Origin: Spinacia oleracea
Taxonomy: Eukaryota; Streptophyta; Magnoliopsida; Caryophyllales; Amaranthaceae
Direction of reading: 5' to 3'
DNA length: 64,000 nt
Assembly (NCBI RefSeq): GCF_020520425.1
Contig: NC_079492.1
Location: 116,657,157 to 116,721,156 of the forward strand
The position numbers were made by a program, and so were the translations under genes. The number at the start of each line of letters is the position of its first letter. Positions within the stretch are counted from its first letter, which is position 1. The notes beneath the pieces were generated by a model. It was not told where the DNA came from. It made no database searches and was given only the letters and a program-made list of their open reading frames with translations. Positions 25,401-37,800 of the stretch are shown here, in pieces.

Positions 25401-26072
25401 AAGAAGAAGTTGAGCAAATATGATACCAGACGAACTTCAGAGACGAGCAAATATGTGCGATTTGATTAAATTGCAGGACTCAAGCAAATTTCAGACGAAC
25501 TCAACCAAATTTCATACGAACTCACCCAAAACGCATAAAATTAGGGTTTATGAACTGCGAAATTGAAGATGGAGAGGGAGAGAGAAAGATAAATGAGAGA
25601 TTTAGGGGAGAGAAAGAGAAGGCTAAATTGAGATTTAGGGAGAGAGAAAGCTAAATTGAAGATGGAGAGGGTTTTTCATTTTGGGAAACAATGTCGAAGA
25701 AGCGTTGTACGAAGCTTAGGTAGAGGCGTCTCAGTCTGAAGTTGAAGGGGCAATTTCTTTTTTTTTTAATTAAATTGATCAAAGAGGGAGAAAGTTTACA
25801 AGTCGCCCTTTCTGTTAATTATCAAAGAAGGCAACCTCCAATTTCTCCCGGCTAATTTTTTTTTTTAATTAAATTGATCAAAGGGGGGGAAAGTTTGAAA
25901 GTCGTCCTTTTCATTAACTACCAAAGAAGACAAAGACCAATTTCGCCCTCTTTGTTTTTATCAACAAGGACAATTTTCTTTTGCCCTCATTGATTTGTTC
26001 TACGAGGACGATTTTTTAGTTGCCCTTTCTTGTACAAAAAAATCGCCCTCTTTGCTACTAATTCTTGTAGTG
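22438..26072. mobile_element. Non-autonomous CACTA (En/Spm) transposon, 3.6 kb
   Basis: Begins CACTACAACAAAC and ends ATTCTTGTAGTG, with the 3-bp TSD AAA on each side (22435-22437, 26073-26075). Many subterminal copies of the motif CAAAGAGGGCAA, or its complement TTGCCCTCTTTG, lie within 320 bp of each end, as expected of CACTA transposase-binding regions. Two tandem repeats of about 98 bp occupy 25757-25950. No transposase is encoded. The interior (22800-25600) is AT-rich with short ORFs only and a GA-rich stretch at 25565-25670; captured host sequence is possible but I recognise none. Confidence 0.88.
25757..25950. repeat. Two ~98-bp tandem repeats in the CACTA right subterminal region
   Basis: Both copies start with a T run followed by AATTAAATTGATCAAAG, then a GAAAGTTT segment and a TCGCCCTT/TCGTCCTT motif. 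They enlarge the set of subterminal motifs at this end. Confidence 0.65.
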
Positions 26073-26411
26073 AAAAGTAACGGTTGAGATTGTAAAATAC
26101 AACAAAAACTACATATATTGTTTAAAACTTTATTATAATTTCACACCATCAATTGACGGCGTGGCGCATTCACACGTGACATAATTTACGCGGCCTATAT
26201 TCATTGAAAGCGGTTATTATAATAAATGGCTACATTAACAACACTTTAATGATGATTGTTTCTGTGGTGCCTAGTCCTACATAGAGTTTTTCTCCAATCT
26301 GGTCACGATATTGATTCACGAGTACTGCAAGTTATCCTTTCACATTCTTCTTCCTTTTTTTTCCTTCTTTGTATTTCGTTTCTTTTTTTATTTGTAATTT
26401 TTTAAAATATC
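26073..26411. other. Intergenic spacer
   Basis: Host sequence between the CACTA element and the retroposon. T-rich from 26330. Nothing recognisable. Confidence 0.5.
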
Positions 26412-26424
26412 TTCCTATTAAGTT

Positions 26425-27037
26425 TTTTTTTTGACGAGAAAGAACAATTTCATTAATAATCAGCCATATGGCATCTACAATGATAAAATAGATCTGCATA
26501 CCACAGATTCAAAGAGAATACATAACTGTTACAATCAAAACAATTACTATTCTGCATCCTAAAGCACATCTCGTACTCCACCGCTTCTAGCTTAACACGA
26601 GCAGTGATTTTCGATGTTTTTGCATCTTTCCAAGTAGATCCCTTCGCAATTTGCGCACGAATTGTTTTGATCGACAAGTTGATGATAAACCCTAAACCTG
26701 TATGAATCCAAATCTCCTTCCCGATTATTGAAACCCTAAAAAAATTCTCATACATGTATGAGAATCAAGAACCTAGAAAGCTCTAGCAAAAACTCAAATA
26801 AATTGGGAACAACCCAAGAATAAATTGGGAACAAATCAACTGAAAACAAAACCAAAACAAGAAAAACCATAAAGAAAGAAAATGAAAAACAAGAAAAATG
26901 ATCGAAAATAGTCTAATTTCTGAAGAAATTAGACTATTTTCGACCTAAGCGGCAAAGAAAACTGAAACCCTAAAAGATGAGAGAGAAGAGAGAAAAAGGA
27001 GAGAGATAGGGGAACGACCACTTGTTTTACCGTAATT
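26425..27037 (-). mobile_element. Retroposed sequence (LINE-type integration), minus strand
   Basis: Flanked by a perfect 13-bp direct repeat TTCCTATTAAGTT (26412-26424 and 27038-27050). A T run sits at the left end, the poly(A) tail of a minus-strand copy. The minus-strand start is CT-rich, like a 5' UTR, and a 100-codon ORF (26453-26755) continues to near the poly(A). TSD length and tail indicate target-primed reverse transcription. It could be a non-autonomous LINE derivative or a processed pseudogene; the ORF (MYENFFRVSIIGKEIWIHTG start) is not a family I recognise. Confidence 0.75.
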
Positions 27038-27084
27038 TTCCTATTAAGTTATTAATGGATTACTTCACATATAATCAAGCTAAG

Positions 27085-27406
27085 GAGCCTTTATCATATA
27101 AAATATTAGAAAGTTTCTTTAATTTATAAAATATTAGGACGTTACTTTAATATTTACTAGGGTTACTTTTTGTATGGTAATGATGTTACTTCTAAACATT
27201 AAGCACAATCACAACATACTAATATTACTAAGGATTACTTCTATTTGTAATTCAAGTTACATTTATAGTTTTAAAAGAGTTACTTTTAATCCACATACTT
27301 ACTTACTTCATTAGTCACTTAAAACATTAGGACGTGACTTTAACGTTTTACCGGTGTTACTTTTTGTAGGTTAATGGTGTTACTTTTAAAGAATAGACAC
27401 AATCAA
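27085..27406. repeat. AT-rich ~200-bp tandem repeat, left part
   Basis: Monomers share ACTAATATTACTAAGGATTAC, then TTTATAGTTTTA, then GTTACTTTT...GTTAATGGTGTTAC and a CACAATC end. They continue at 45683 on the far side of the Helitron/Copia nest. The array was therefore split by insertion of that nest. Confidence 0.65.
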
Positions 27407-27985
27407 TCTATATATTATACTAAAAGAGAGGAAATCAATGTGGTGATGACAAATAATTGGCCTCTCTTTTAGATATAACAATATTAAAAAAATAAAATAC
27501 TTGATTGCAAAATTATTTAGTTAACAATATTCAATTAAGTATTTGATTCTATTTTCCTAAAAAAAAAAGATGTCATTCTATACACAAGGAACATTTTATA
27601 AAATCTTTTCAGTATTTTGGTAACAAATATAAGAATATATGATTATATTTAGCAAAAAATAAAATATATGATTAGTGACCGGTAATGAGTTAGATGGTGG
27701 ATAAGATTATTGAAGTAAAGGTTGGATGAGTATAACTTTAGTTATGACACGGGTGATGAACGGGGATGAAATTAATTTTATTTACGTACCCATATCTTTT
27801 TTATTGTTTTAGATAAATAAGACAGAGAATGGGGCAATAACATGTCTATCCATGATTAATTTTAATTAGAAGAATATATGTAAACTCTATATATTCTAAT
27901 AATAGTTGTTTATAATTATGGTTTAGATTTCATGCTAAATTAATATTAAGATTATAAACCGTGCATCGCACGGGTACTATACTAG
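27407..27985 (+). mobile_element. Non-autonomous Helitron (complete, 579 bp)
   Basis: Begins TCTATATATTATACTAAAAGAG and ends with a hairpin CCGTGCATCGCACGG, then TACTATACTAG. It is inserted between A (27406) and T (27986), the Helitron hallmark (5' TC, 3' hairpin + CTAG, A/T target, no TSD). No coding capacity. Confidence 0.85.
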
Positions 27986-28012
27986 TACTATATACTAAAA
28001 GATGAAGGAAAT

Positions 28013-29400
28013 TGTTAGGTTATGATTCATATGACAATTCATAAATCATGCGGAAAAACCATTTAGCCAGGAATACATATTATTTACACATAATCATATA
28101 GCATAGTTTAGATGCATACTCTTTGTTGCGTGGCTTCCCTAGCTGCGCCCGAACCGAACAAGAACAAGTCTTTAGGACTCCAAGTGTCGTCCCTCCGTAG
28201 ATAGTCCATAGCACGTCCGGATCCGCCTTAAGATTGACCAACTAGAATCGCCCTTAAGGTACTAAAAATTTCGGCACTTTTGAGCAAGGAATGTGTCTGA
28301 ATTTTTCTCTCAAAAACTCACTTTAAATACTTGAAAAAACTTGTTATAAATTGTGAACCCATGCCACATATTTATAGGGGTATGGAAAGAGAATTGGAAT
28401 CGAATTAGGATACGAATTAATTAAATTAGAATCACAATAAAACTCTTATTTAATTAATTTATCAAATAGAATTAGGAATTTAATCATTAAACGAATCCTG
28501 TACGTTTTAGGTTTCGTATGTGAACACAAACACCCACGCACGCACAGCAGCCCACGAGGGGCGCCATGCGCGCGCGCGCACAGCCCGAGCATCGCAGCCC
28601 ACGACTGCCGCAGTCTTGGGCGCGCGCTGGGCCTGCCTTGCGGTGGGCCTGGCGCAGCCTTGGGCTGGAGTGTTGTGGCGCGCGTTTCCCTTGCTGGACG
28701 TGGGCCTGGCTTCGTGCTGGGTCTTCGTCTAGCAAGCTCGTCCGATGCTAATTCGTACGACGCGCTTCCGATTAATTTTCCGATTCCGGAATTCATTTCC
28801 GATACGAACAATATTTAACATTTCCGATTCCGGAATTAATTTCCGTTTCGAACAAATATTTAATATTTCCGTTTCCGGAATTATTTTCCGATTCCGATAA
28901 TATTTCCGATTCAGACAATATTTCCGTTTCCGGCAATATTTCCGATTCCGGCAATATTTCCATTTCCGATAATATTTTCCGATACGTACCATGTTTCCCT
29001 TTCCGGCAACATCTACGACTTGGATAATATTAATATTTCCGATACGATCCATATTTCCGTTTCCAGCAATATCATCGTTTCCGGAGTATTCATTTCTTGC
29101 CTGTGACGATCTCAGCTCCCACTGAAACCAAGATCCGTCGATTCCAAATATCCATAGATGGAGTATTTAATGCCATTAAATACTTGATCCGTTTACGTAC
29201 TATTTGTGTGACCCTACGGGTTCAGTCAAGAGTAAGCTGTGGATTAATATCATTAATTCCACTTGAACTGAAGCGGCCTCTAGCTAGGCATTCAGCTCAC
29301 TTGATCTCACTGAATTTATTAACTTGTTAATTAATACTGAACCGCATTTATTAGACTTATCATTGAATGCATACTTGGACCAAGGGCATTATTTCCTTCA
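28013..29400 (-). repeat. Same-family solo LTR inserted head-to-head in the 5' LTR
   Basis: 1388 bp; on the minus strand it begins TGAAGGAAATAGTGCC (29400) and ends CCTAACA (28013), matching the LTRs of the surrounding Copia element. Flanked by TSD GAAAT (28008-28012 and 29401-29405). Because the target is 10 bp inside the host 5' LTR, host and solo LTR U3 ends abut, forming a long inverted repeat. The TATA box of the solo LTR is at 28369-28376 (minus strand). Confidence 0.92.
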
Positions 29401-30816
29401 GAAATAGTGCCCTTGGTCCAAGTATGCATATAATATTAAGTCTAATAAATGCGGTTCAGTATTAATTAACAAGTTACTAATTCAGTGAGATCAAGTGAGT
29501 TGAATGCCTAGCTAGAGGTCGCTTCAGTTCAAGTGGAATTAATGATATTAATCCACAGCTTACTCTTGACTGAACACGTAGGGTCACACAAATAGTACGT
29601 AAACGAATGAAGTATTTAATGGCATTAAATACTCCATCTATGGATATTCGGAATCGACTAATCTTGGTTTCAGTGGGAGCTGAGATCGTCACAAGCAAGA
29701 AATGAATACTCCGGAAACGATGATATTGCCGGAAACGGAAATATGGATCGTATCGGAAATATAAATATTATCCAACTCGTAGATGTTGCCGGAAACTGAA
29801 ACATGGTACGTATCGGAAAATATTATTGGAAATGGAAATATTACCGGAATCGGAAATATTGCCGGAAACGAAAATATTGTTAGAATCGGAAATATTATCG
29901 GAATCGGAAAATAATTCCGGAAACGGAAATATTAAATATTTGTTCGAAACGGAAATTAATTCCGGAATCGGAAATATTAAATATTGTTCGTATCGGAAAT
30001 GAATTCCGGAACCGGGAATTTAATCAGAAGCGCATCGTACGAATTAGCATCGGACGAGGCTTGCTAGACGAAAGCCCAGCACGAAGCCAGGTCCGCGCCC
30101 AGCAAGCCGAGCGCCCAACACGAGAGGCCACAGCCTCGCCAGGCCAAGCGCAAGGCCAGGCCCAGCAAGGCTGCAGGCGCGCGCGGGCTGTATGCTCGTG
30201 GGCTGCGAGGAAGCGCGGGTTGCATGCTCGTGGGCTGCGAGGCAGCGCTCACTCGTGTGGGCCGCAAGGCCTGCGCGGGTGGTGCGATGCTCGTGGTCGT
30301 GTGACTCGTGTTCGTAACGAATCCTAATCCTATCGGAATTCGTGCATTGATTAAATCCTAATCTTAATAGATTAAATTTAATATTTAGAGTTCAAATAGG
30401 ATTCTAATTAATAAATCCATATCCTAGTAGGATTATAATTCCTTTTCCATATCTCTATAAATAGGTGCCTAGGGTCACAATTTATAGATACAATTGAAGT
30501 ATTCTAAAGGTAAGATTTTGAAGCAAAAATCAGCCAAACGCTTGCAACCTGTTAGCCGAAAATCCTAGTAACCTTAAGGGCGATTCTAGTTGGTCAAGCT
30601 TAAGGCGGATCCGGACGTGCTGTGGACTATCTACGGAGAGACGACACTTGGAGTCCTAAAGACTAGTTCTTGTTCGGTTCGGGCGCAGCTAGGGAGGGCA
30701 CGCAACAAAGTGTATGCATCTGAATTATGCTAAATGATTATGTGTGAATAATATGTTTCCTGGCTTTTGGTTTTTCCGCATGATTTATGTTTTGTCATAT
30801 GTATCATAACCTAACA
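29401..30816 (+). repeat. 5' LTR of the Copia element (main part)
   Basis: Continues the LTR begun at 28003-28012 and ends CCTAACA before the primer site. It contains a degenerate array of CGGAAACGGAAATATT-like units (29700-30015), a GC-rich stretch (30060-30300) and a TATA box at 30456-30463. It is about 1421 bp when rejoined, against 1407 bp for the 3' LTR. Confidence 0.92.
29700..30015 (+). repeat. Degenerate GGAAATATT/CCGGAA microrepeat array in the LTR
   Basis: About 20 imperfect units of CGGAA(A/T)CGGAAATATT. Corresponding arrays occur in the inverted solo LTR (28780-29090) and the 3' LTR (43680-43990), so it is an LTR-internal feature in the U3 region. Confidence 0.7.
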
Positions 30817-30817
30817 G

Positions 30818-30830
30818 TGGTATCACGAGC
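30818..30830 (+). other. Primer-binding site of the Copia element
   Basis: TGGTATCACGAGC, one base after the LTR end, a variant of the initiator tRNA-Met primer site. Confidence 0.8.
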
Positions 30831-33292
30831 CTCTTATTATTTTCATAATCTAAATTGCATAAACATGGTTAAATATTACAAATTTGCAAGGAATTAAAAG
30901 GGGTGATTAATTTTCGTAATTGTTAAGTAATTGCAAATTGCGTTTATTTAATTATATGTACGTAGTTTTTCGGCAGAATGTTCGTTACTCAACCAAATCG
31001 AGTGATTTTTGTGTCAATTCCGCATGTAAAAGGCATTCTAAAATTTTGACAAAAATAGTACTTTTCGCCGAAACCCAGAATTCCCAAATTCGAAGCCTAA
31101 CTATGACTTTTCGGAGGTTTTAGTTTTTCGAACGCAAAACTTTGTAAATTTAAGATGTTAAATTAAGTATTTGCGATTCTTGTTGTTAAATCTTGAATCT
31201 TTGATTGACCTACTGTATATGTTTAACATGTTTGAATGCCTAGCCTTGTTAATTATACAACCTAATTTGTAATTATGATTAATTTGTTGAAATTCGAATA
31301 ATTTAGAATTTATTTAATTTTCATAATTAATTAATAATTTAATTAGGTACCAATGTTTAAAAACCACCATAAAAATTGTTAATTTGTGTTAAATTTTAAA
31401 TTTTTATGACCTAGATTTGAATCCATGTTAATTGGAAATTAATTGATTAATAAATTTTCGATTTTTCGCCCTAAAATTGTGAAATTAATATGATTTATTA
31501 ATTTGTCATTAATTTTGGAAATAAAAGTTTTACTTTTTATGCAATTCGCTCATAAAACTTGCACGCACAAAGCAATGGACGCTACGTGTTACCCTTAAGG
31601 GGTGTTGTATAGTGCGGGCATGCGACGACGAGCAAGGGAGCTCGTCGCCCATGCGGTACGATGCAACGAGCAAGGGCCATGGCACACGAGCACAAGGCAG
31701 CACGCTGCCCTGTGTCGAGTGTTGTGCGCATGTGGGCGAGTGGGCAAGGGCGAAGGGCAAGGCGCAAGCCAGTGGCAGACGCGTGTGGGCAGCAAGCGTG
31801 CTGCGCCACAGCGCGCGCTGCCACGCCCAGCAAGCAAGCAGAATCAAGGCGACGAGCAAGCGGGCGCGAGCAGTGTGGCCTGCAGTGATGCGTTGCCTGT
31901 GGCCTGCAGGCGCGACGATTTTAATTTTCAATATTATAATTATTATAAATTTTATTTATACTAATTATTTTACTAAAATTAAACCTTGAATTAATTTAAA
32001 TTCGTTTAATTCAATTAAATTAAATTAATGGATTCGATTATAAATTTATATGAGCTTTAAATTTTAAATAAATTTGTATGTTTCCGGTTAGACTAGAAAT
32101 ACATTTTTATGTTTAAAATTAGTAAAGCATATGAATGTATTGGTTTAAGTGGGAGCATTTTAGTCATAAACTCTTGATTAGGTCTACAAATTTTTTAAGG
32201 TTAAACGACTTGATTAGAATTAATAAGGACTAAATAATTGGTAGATTATTGGTGCCCTTAATTAATTGCTGCAAATATTTATGTGATGCATAACGTGTTT
32301 TACTAACCAGCTATGTGGGCCATTCATGATAATGAATGGGTGAATGGTATATATTGTATATGTACTGTTTTGCAGGTTATGGAGTGACTAGTATGGCCCA
32401 AATAGGATAGAAAATATGGTCTGCGTACCATTAATTTGAATGTAATTGGTCTAATGTACCAAATTTATTTTTCAATTTAAAATATGGTCTGCGTACCATC
32501 AAATAGTTGTAATTAGTTTAATTATAGCTTATCCTATTTGAAGAAAATGGCGCCTCCCACGGTGAAATTCAAAACGAAGTTTCCATTTTCGAGACGGACT
32601 TTGAAGTTGAAGCTTCAAGATGAAGTCGGGCCATACTAGATCACATTTATCTTATGCATGCTTTAAGTTATTTATTGCTTTAAATATGTCTTAATTATGC
32701 ATGAGATTGTGGCTTGATTATGTTGCATGATTAAGGATTTTAGTTCACTTAAAATCTAACCAACATAGTAAGAGCCTTAAGTTCCAAACTTAAAAATTGA
32801 GTTAAAAGGTGCCATGCCAAAATAAACACTTACTTGGATATCCTTTACATCAATCTAGTAATAGTTTTCGCTCAGCGAGGTGTTACTTATTGGTCCTAAA
32901 GGGGTAAGGTACACAAATAATTGTGAGTACATGTTAGTTTTGGTGAAACTCAACGATATAAGTAAGGAGTCCTTTTATGTCGTGGAAAAATTGATAGGTT
33001 TACCTAATAAGTTCTTAGACGTACCTATCAACCAAGAGTAGTTTCTAGACTATTAGCAAAAGGCTTTTGCTTACCTGAAAGATTTTAGAATTGAGTCTAA
33101 ATACATAATGTGCTTAATTCTTTAATGGGTTTTAGGATCTTGGAATCATTTTATTCACACTGCCGGAACACATAACTTGAATAAAATGCTTAATGAACAT
33201 TGAATTATGCATGTATGCTAGAATTTAAGTTTATTAAGAGAAGCTGTGAATGATTATTTATTTGTTTATTCTTTTCAATTGTAGTTTTAACT
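30831..33292 (+). other. Untranslated leader of the Copia element
   Basis: About 2.4 kb between primer site and gag without a plausible gene. A GC-rich stretch (31560-31920) produces many overlapping short ORFs on both strands, which I regard as spurious. A TTTTCAATTGTAG at 33274-33286 resembles a splice acceptor a few bases before the gag ATG (33293). Confidence 0.6.
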
Positions 33293-34788
33293 ATGGCAAA
33301 CAACAATCAAAACATCATCATGGTTCTGAGCTTATGGTCAAGCTGAACCTAACAAATTTTCTTGAATGGGAAGCTAAGCTAGTTGAAATAGTCAGACTCA
33401 ATGGACTTGAGTATGTACTGTTACATCCCATGCCAAGCTGCTATGCCAGAGACATGACCCCTGAAAGATTTTCCGCCTGGGATGCGGATCTCAAAAAGGT
33501 TATGAGTCTCATGCTGAACAATATCCCTGATGAATGGGCTAGAAGGTTTGTAGCTTATGAACCTTTTACGCTCATCAAGAATCTGAGGGATATCTGTCGT
33601 GGAAGCACGGAGGACAGGGACCCGAACGTCCATGAGTTGAATCAATGTCTGGTCTAAAGGTTAGTTCTCCCAACAGGTGTTATAGGATGGAAGTCCAAGA
33701 AACACATGTTCAGCTCCTTCGCATTAAACAAAGGGTAGGCGTCCCACTAAGGTTCCATGTGGATCTTATGCTTTCATATTTCGATCGCCTAAGTCTGCTA
33801 GGAACACCAATAAGCGAAAGGATGGCAGTCTCTATCTTGCTCAATTCACTGCACAGTGGGTTTGGTCGCTTCAAGCAACTATACCTAAGTGAACCAAGAG
33901 AAGAAACAGTTGCAGAATTTGTTCACCTTGTCAGAAAGGTTGAGATAATACTGGACTGCGAAGCCAAAGATTTACTCAAGGCTAAAGGGAGACCGTTCAA
34001 GAAAAGTGGAAAGTCCAAGGGCAATGCTAAATCAAAGCAGGACAAGTCCACATCAAGCTGTCTTTATTGTGATGGAATAGGCCATTACAAAAGAGAATGT
34101 CCAAAGCTAAAGGAAGATGAAAAGAACGGAACAGTCGTTCCATCTTCAGGTATTTTCGTTATAGACTGTATACTTGCTAATTCAACTTCTTGGGTATTAG
34201 ATACAGGTTGTGGCTCACACTTATGTTCCAATCCACAGGGACTAAGAAGAAGTAGAAAGTTAAGCAAGGGTGAAGTCGACCTACGAGTGGGAAATGGAGC
34301 ACGGATTGCTGCATTAGCTGTAGGAACTTATTATTTGTCGTTGCCCTCTGGGCTAGTTTTGGAACTGGAAGAGTGTTTCCATGTTCCAAGTCTTACTAAA
34401 AACATCATTTCTGTTTCTTGCTTAGATGCTAAGGGATTTTCCTTTTTAATAAAAAACAATAGTTGTTCGTTTTATTTTAAAGAGATGTTTTATGGATCTG
34501 CTAGATTAGTCAATGGACTTTATTTATTAGATCACGACAAACAAGTTTATAACATAAATACCAAAAAGGCCAAAAAGGATGATTCAGATCTCACCTATCT
34601 GTGGCATTGTCGATTAGGCCATATTAACTTGAAACGCATGGAAAGACTTCAAAAGGAAGGAATTCTAGAACCATTTGACTTAGAGGATTATGGTAAGTGC
34701 GAATCATGTTTACTTGGCAAAATGACAAAGCAACCTTCTCTAAAGTTGGAGAAAGAGCAAATGAACTATTGGGTTTAATCCATACAGA
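33293..34788 (+). pseudogene. gag-pol: Copia gag, protease and gag-pre-integrase (frameshifted)
   Basis: Two main open pieces (33250-33657 and 33645-34778) cover a Copia gag: FLEWEAKL near the start, the middle gag block (VQLLRIKQR, ERMAVSILLNSLHSGF) and one CCHC knuckle CLYCDGIGHYKREC (~34060). A protease-like LDTGCGSHLC (~34195) and the pre-integrase HHCC region (LWHCRLGHINLKRM, CESCLLGKMTK) follow. Frameshifts occur shortly after the likely ATG (33293), near 33640, and near 34750 just before the integrase core. The last two are single-base-type slips, since homology continues in the neighbouring frame. This copy cannot make a complete Gag-Pol. Confidence 0.85.
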
Positions 34789-34851
34789 TGTATGTGGACC
34801 AATGAGTACAAATGCTAGAGGTTGTTTCAGCTACTTTATCACTTTCACTGG

Positions 34852-37800
34852 CACTAGTGGAAAAAACCCCTGTTGAGGGGGGCATTTCGGGCTTGTTGAG
34901 GCGAACATGGCCCGCTTCAACAGAGGGGGCTTCAAAAGGTCAGAGATCTGTTGAGGCGGGCTTGGCCCGCCTCAAAAAGATATTTGTTGAGGCGGGCATT
35001 TGAAAGCCCCCCTCAACAGACAAGTCTGTTGAGGCGAACAACTAATTGCCCCCCTCAACAGACAAGCCTGTTGAGGCGAACATTAAATTGCCCCCCTCAA
35101 CAGGCAAGCCTGTTGAGGCGAACATTAAATTGCCCCCCTCAACAGACAAGCCTGTTGAGGCAAACATTGTGTTGCCCGCCCCAACTAGCAGTCTTAAATA
35201 TTAATCAACATCACATAAGCTGGGCTACTACCACTAATATTCTGCTTTAATTTTCTTTGTTAGGTAATAGAAGAACCATAATACTCATAAAATAGACAAT
35301 TGTAAACAATAAATACTTCATTCACATTAATATTGAAATAATACTGTTTAATGTAATTTTACAATATAAATTCACACAAAAATAATCTTTGAATCAACAA
35401 TTCTATTTTTACAAAAGGGAGGGACAACACTTAAGCGGCAACATTTTGTTCCTTGACGCTCTTCCTCTCTTACTACTCGTGAAAAAAAGGGTCATCCTCT
35501 CTTCCTGGATTGTCCACATCTTCTTTCGCCTGCAAGGAAAGATGAATGACTACAATACCCACAACTTTCCCATGACATTGACAATTTATAAACATTTTAG
35601 ATTGAGACTCCAACATGAAGAAAGTAAATCATGCACCGAATCAACATATGAAGATTTTAAACTTGTCACTTTATGATACACCTTAACGTGTATCGAAGGT
35701 TAAACCACGTCACGTGACAAGTTGGCCTCAATGGGACACAGCACATAAGACATACTTACAAGTCTTTTCTATGAATTCTATTAAAAACGGTTGGTTTACA
35801 TTTACGTGGCCATATTACAGTAACAAGGTACAGTTCTCAGCCATCAAATAGAAGAAGATCGAAAAATTTCACAAAAACGAAAAGACAACTCACTTGCCGT
35901 AGTTGTGCATTGACTTCTGAAAGGAGACCTTCATCTAAAGAGTCTTCTTGCTCTCTTTGATTTAACTCCTGGTGAAACGTACAAAGCAAGTTAAGCAACT
36001 CAATATCTTCATACTAATCTCTTGAAAAATGCAAATAGTGGAATAAAAAACATAAAACCTCAAGAAACAAGAATAGCTAGATGAACCAGTCAAAAACATA
36101 CTATAGATAATGCATAGAGTAAAATAAATAAACCCCAAACTCCCAGAGAAGATCTATGCATTATGTACATTTGATTGCAGATATTATGTAAATATGTTCC
36201 TAAATTTGAACAATTGAAAAATAAATTTTAGTCATTTACGCAGCTGTCAACCACACAATTCTATAAGAATACATCTGTTATATATAAGAATACTGTGATT
36301 TACAGTTGTGACACAGCCACACAATTCTATAAGAAATGAAGGAGCCTCAAGCAACTGGTTGGTCAAGTACTTGCAACGAAGAACATAGATAAGAAAAAGA
36401 GTATAGTGACAGTTGAGCCATTCCTGTGTATCAATTTAGTTACATATGCAGGACTATATATCAGTTGAAATTAGTTTATTACGGGAAAAAGAGAGTTTTG
36501 AAATGAACTTTTAATTTCTGCTTAAGCTCACGGATAACCTATAGTGCCTACAATTTATACACATTAAGCTAAGAACACAATTACATAAGCAAAAAGCACA
36601 AGACCATTCAAGACTAAGATAAAGCTGCAGTTCAGACTTCGGTAATCAAAAGGAAAAACTAAGGTACAAAACTGAACTAAAAGTTTGACAACAGAACAAG
36701 TCAAATTCATAAAACAAGAAAATGAAGCTTGTTCAGAGAGCATAAAATTGGGGCGGGCAAAATCTGAGGACAAAATAACCAAAGTAAATTTACGTAATGA
36801 GTACACGATAAATAACCAAAGTAAATTTACGTAATGAGTACATGAAATTCGACTAGATTTGGTCGTTACATGTTAAAAGGGTAAAAAAACAAAAAAAAAC
36901 GAAGACAAACACTGATCTATATCTGATATACTATCACTCGCTCTCTCATTTTTAGTGCACTGATAAAAACTATCTCGAAAGAACGTTATGAGTATATCCT
37001 GCATTCTGATTTTACAGCTCAACCAAATACCAAGAACCTAACTTCGAAGGGAAGATAATCAAGGGGGAAAAAGTTCAAGTCTCAAATCTTATCCGGAAAA
37101 AACCCATCTTAACTGAATTTGTATAAGGAGATGAAATCCCTGTTATTACCGTGTGCTGAATTTCCATATATGCCGAGATATATAAACGGGGGAATGTATA
37201 ACTCACAATCTTATCACTTGGTTGGCTGGACCTTTCTGGATATTTCTAGCAATTATCATCTGTTGTTCAAATGACGTTTTCTATGCAGCAATACCAAAAA
37301 GAAGAACACCATAAGATTCATGTTTAATATTGCATGTTTAAATTCAGCCAAAAAGGATCAACTTAGGAACATCAGAGCAACTGTCACAATATCAAAATAT
37401 AACCATGTCAATCACAAACAAGTTCTAATACAAGTTCACAATATCAAACCAACATTTGTTCAAGTGTTTTTAAGGTCTAACATCCAACAATTCACGAAAC
37501 ACTAGCGGAAAAAACATATCTTGCCCATTCAAAATCCTACATCAGCAAGGCCACACTATTTCGTGGTTTGGTGTTGAGAACATTATATACTGTAAAATGT
37601 TGGAGGCTAGGAGCTCTAATTCCTAGTTGCGGGACTTTAAGAATGTAATCAAAATTGGAAAGACTGTAAATAACAAAATTTGCATTATCCAAACCCAAAG
37701 TCTTTAAACATTAAGAATTAGTTTTTCCCATGATAAAGTAAGCGAATGTGTGATACATTAGACTTAGGCTCTAGCCTATTAATAAGAGCATAAACATGCA

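Noticed and set aside
28446-28811. ORFs in GC-rich part of the LTRs (also 30061-30327 and 43712-44269)
   Set aside because: They lie wholly inside LTRs and recur on both strands; composition artefacts.
31530-31989. Cluster of overlapping ORFs of 75-133 codons on both strands
   Set aside because: GC-rich composition in the Copia leader creates open frames in all directions; proteins are Ala/Arg/Cys-rich without any domain.
35011-35178. Regularly spaced repeats that resemble a CRISPR array
   Set aside because: The spacers are themselves repeated, the array lies in a CACTA subterminal region, and this is a plant nuclear sequence.
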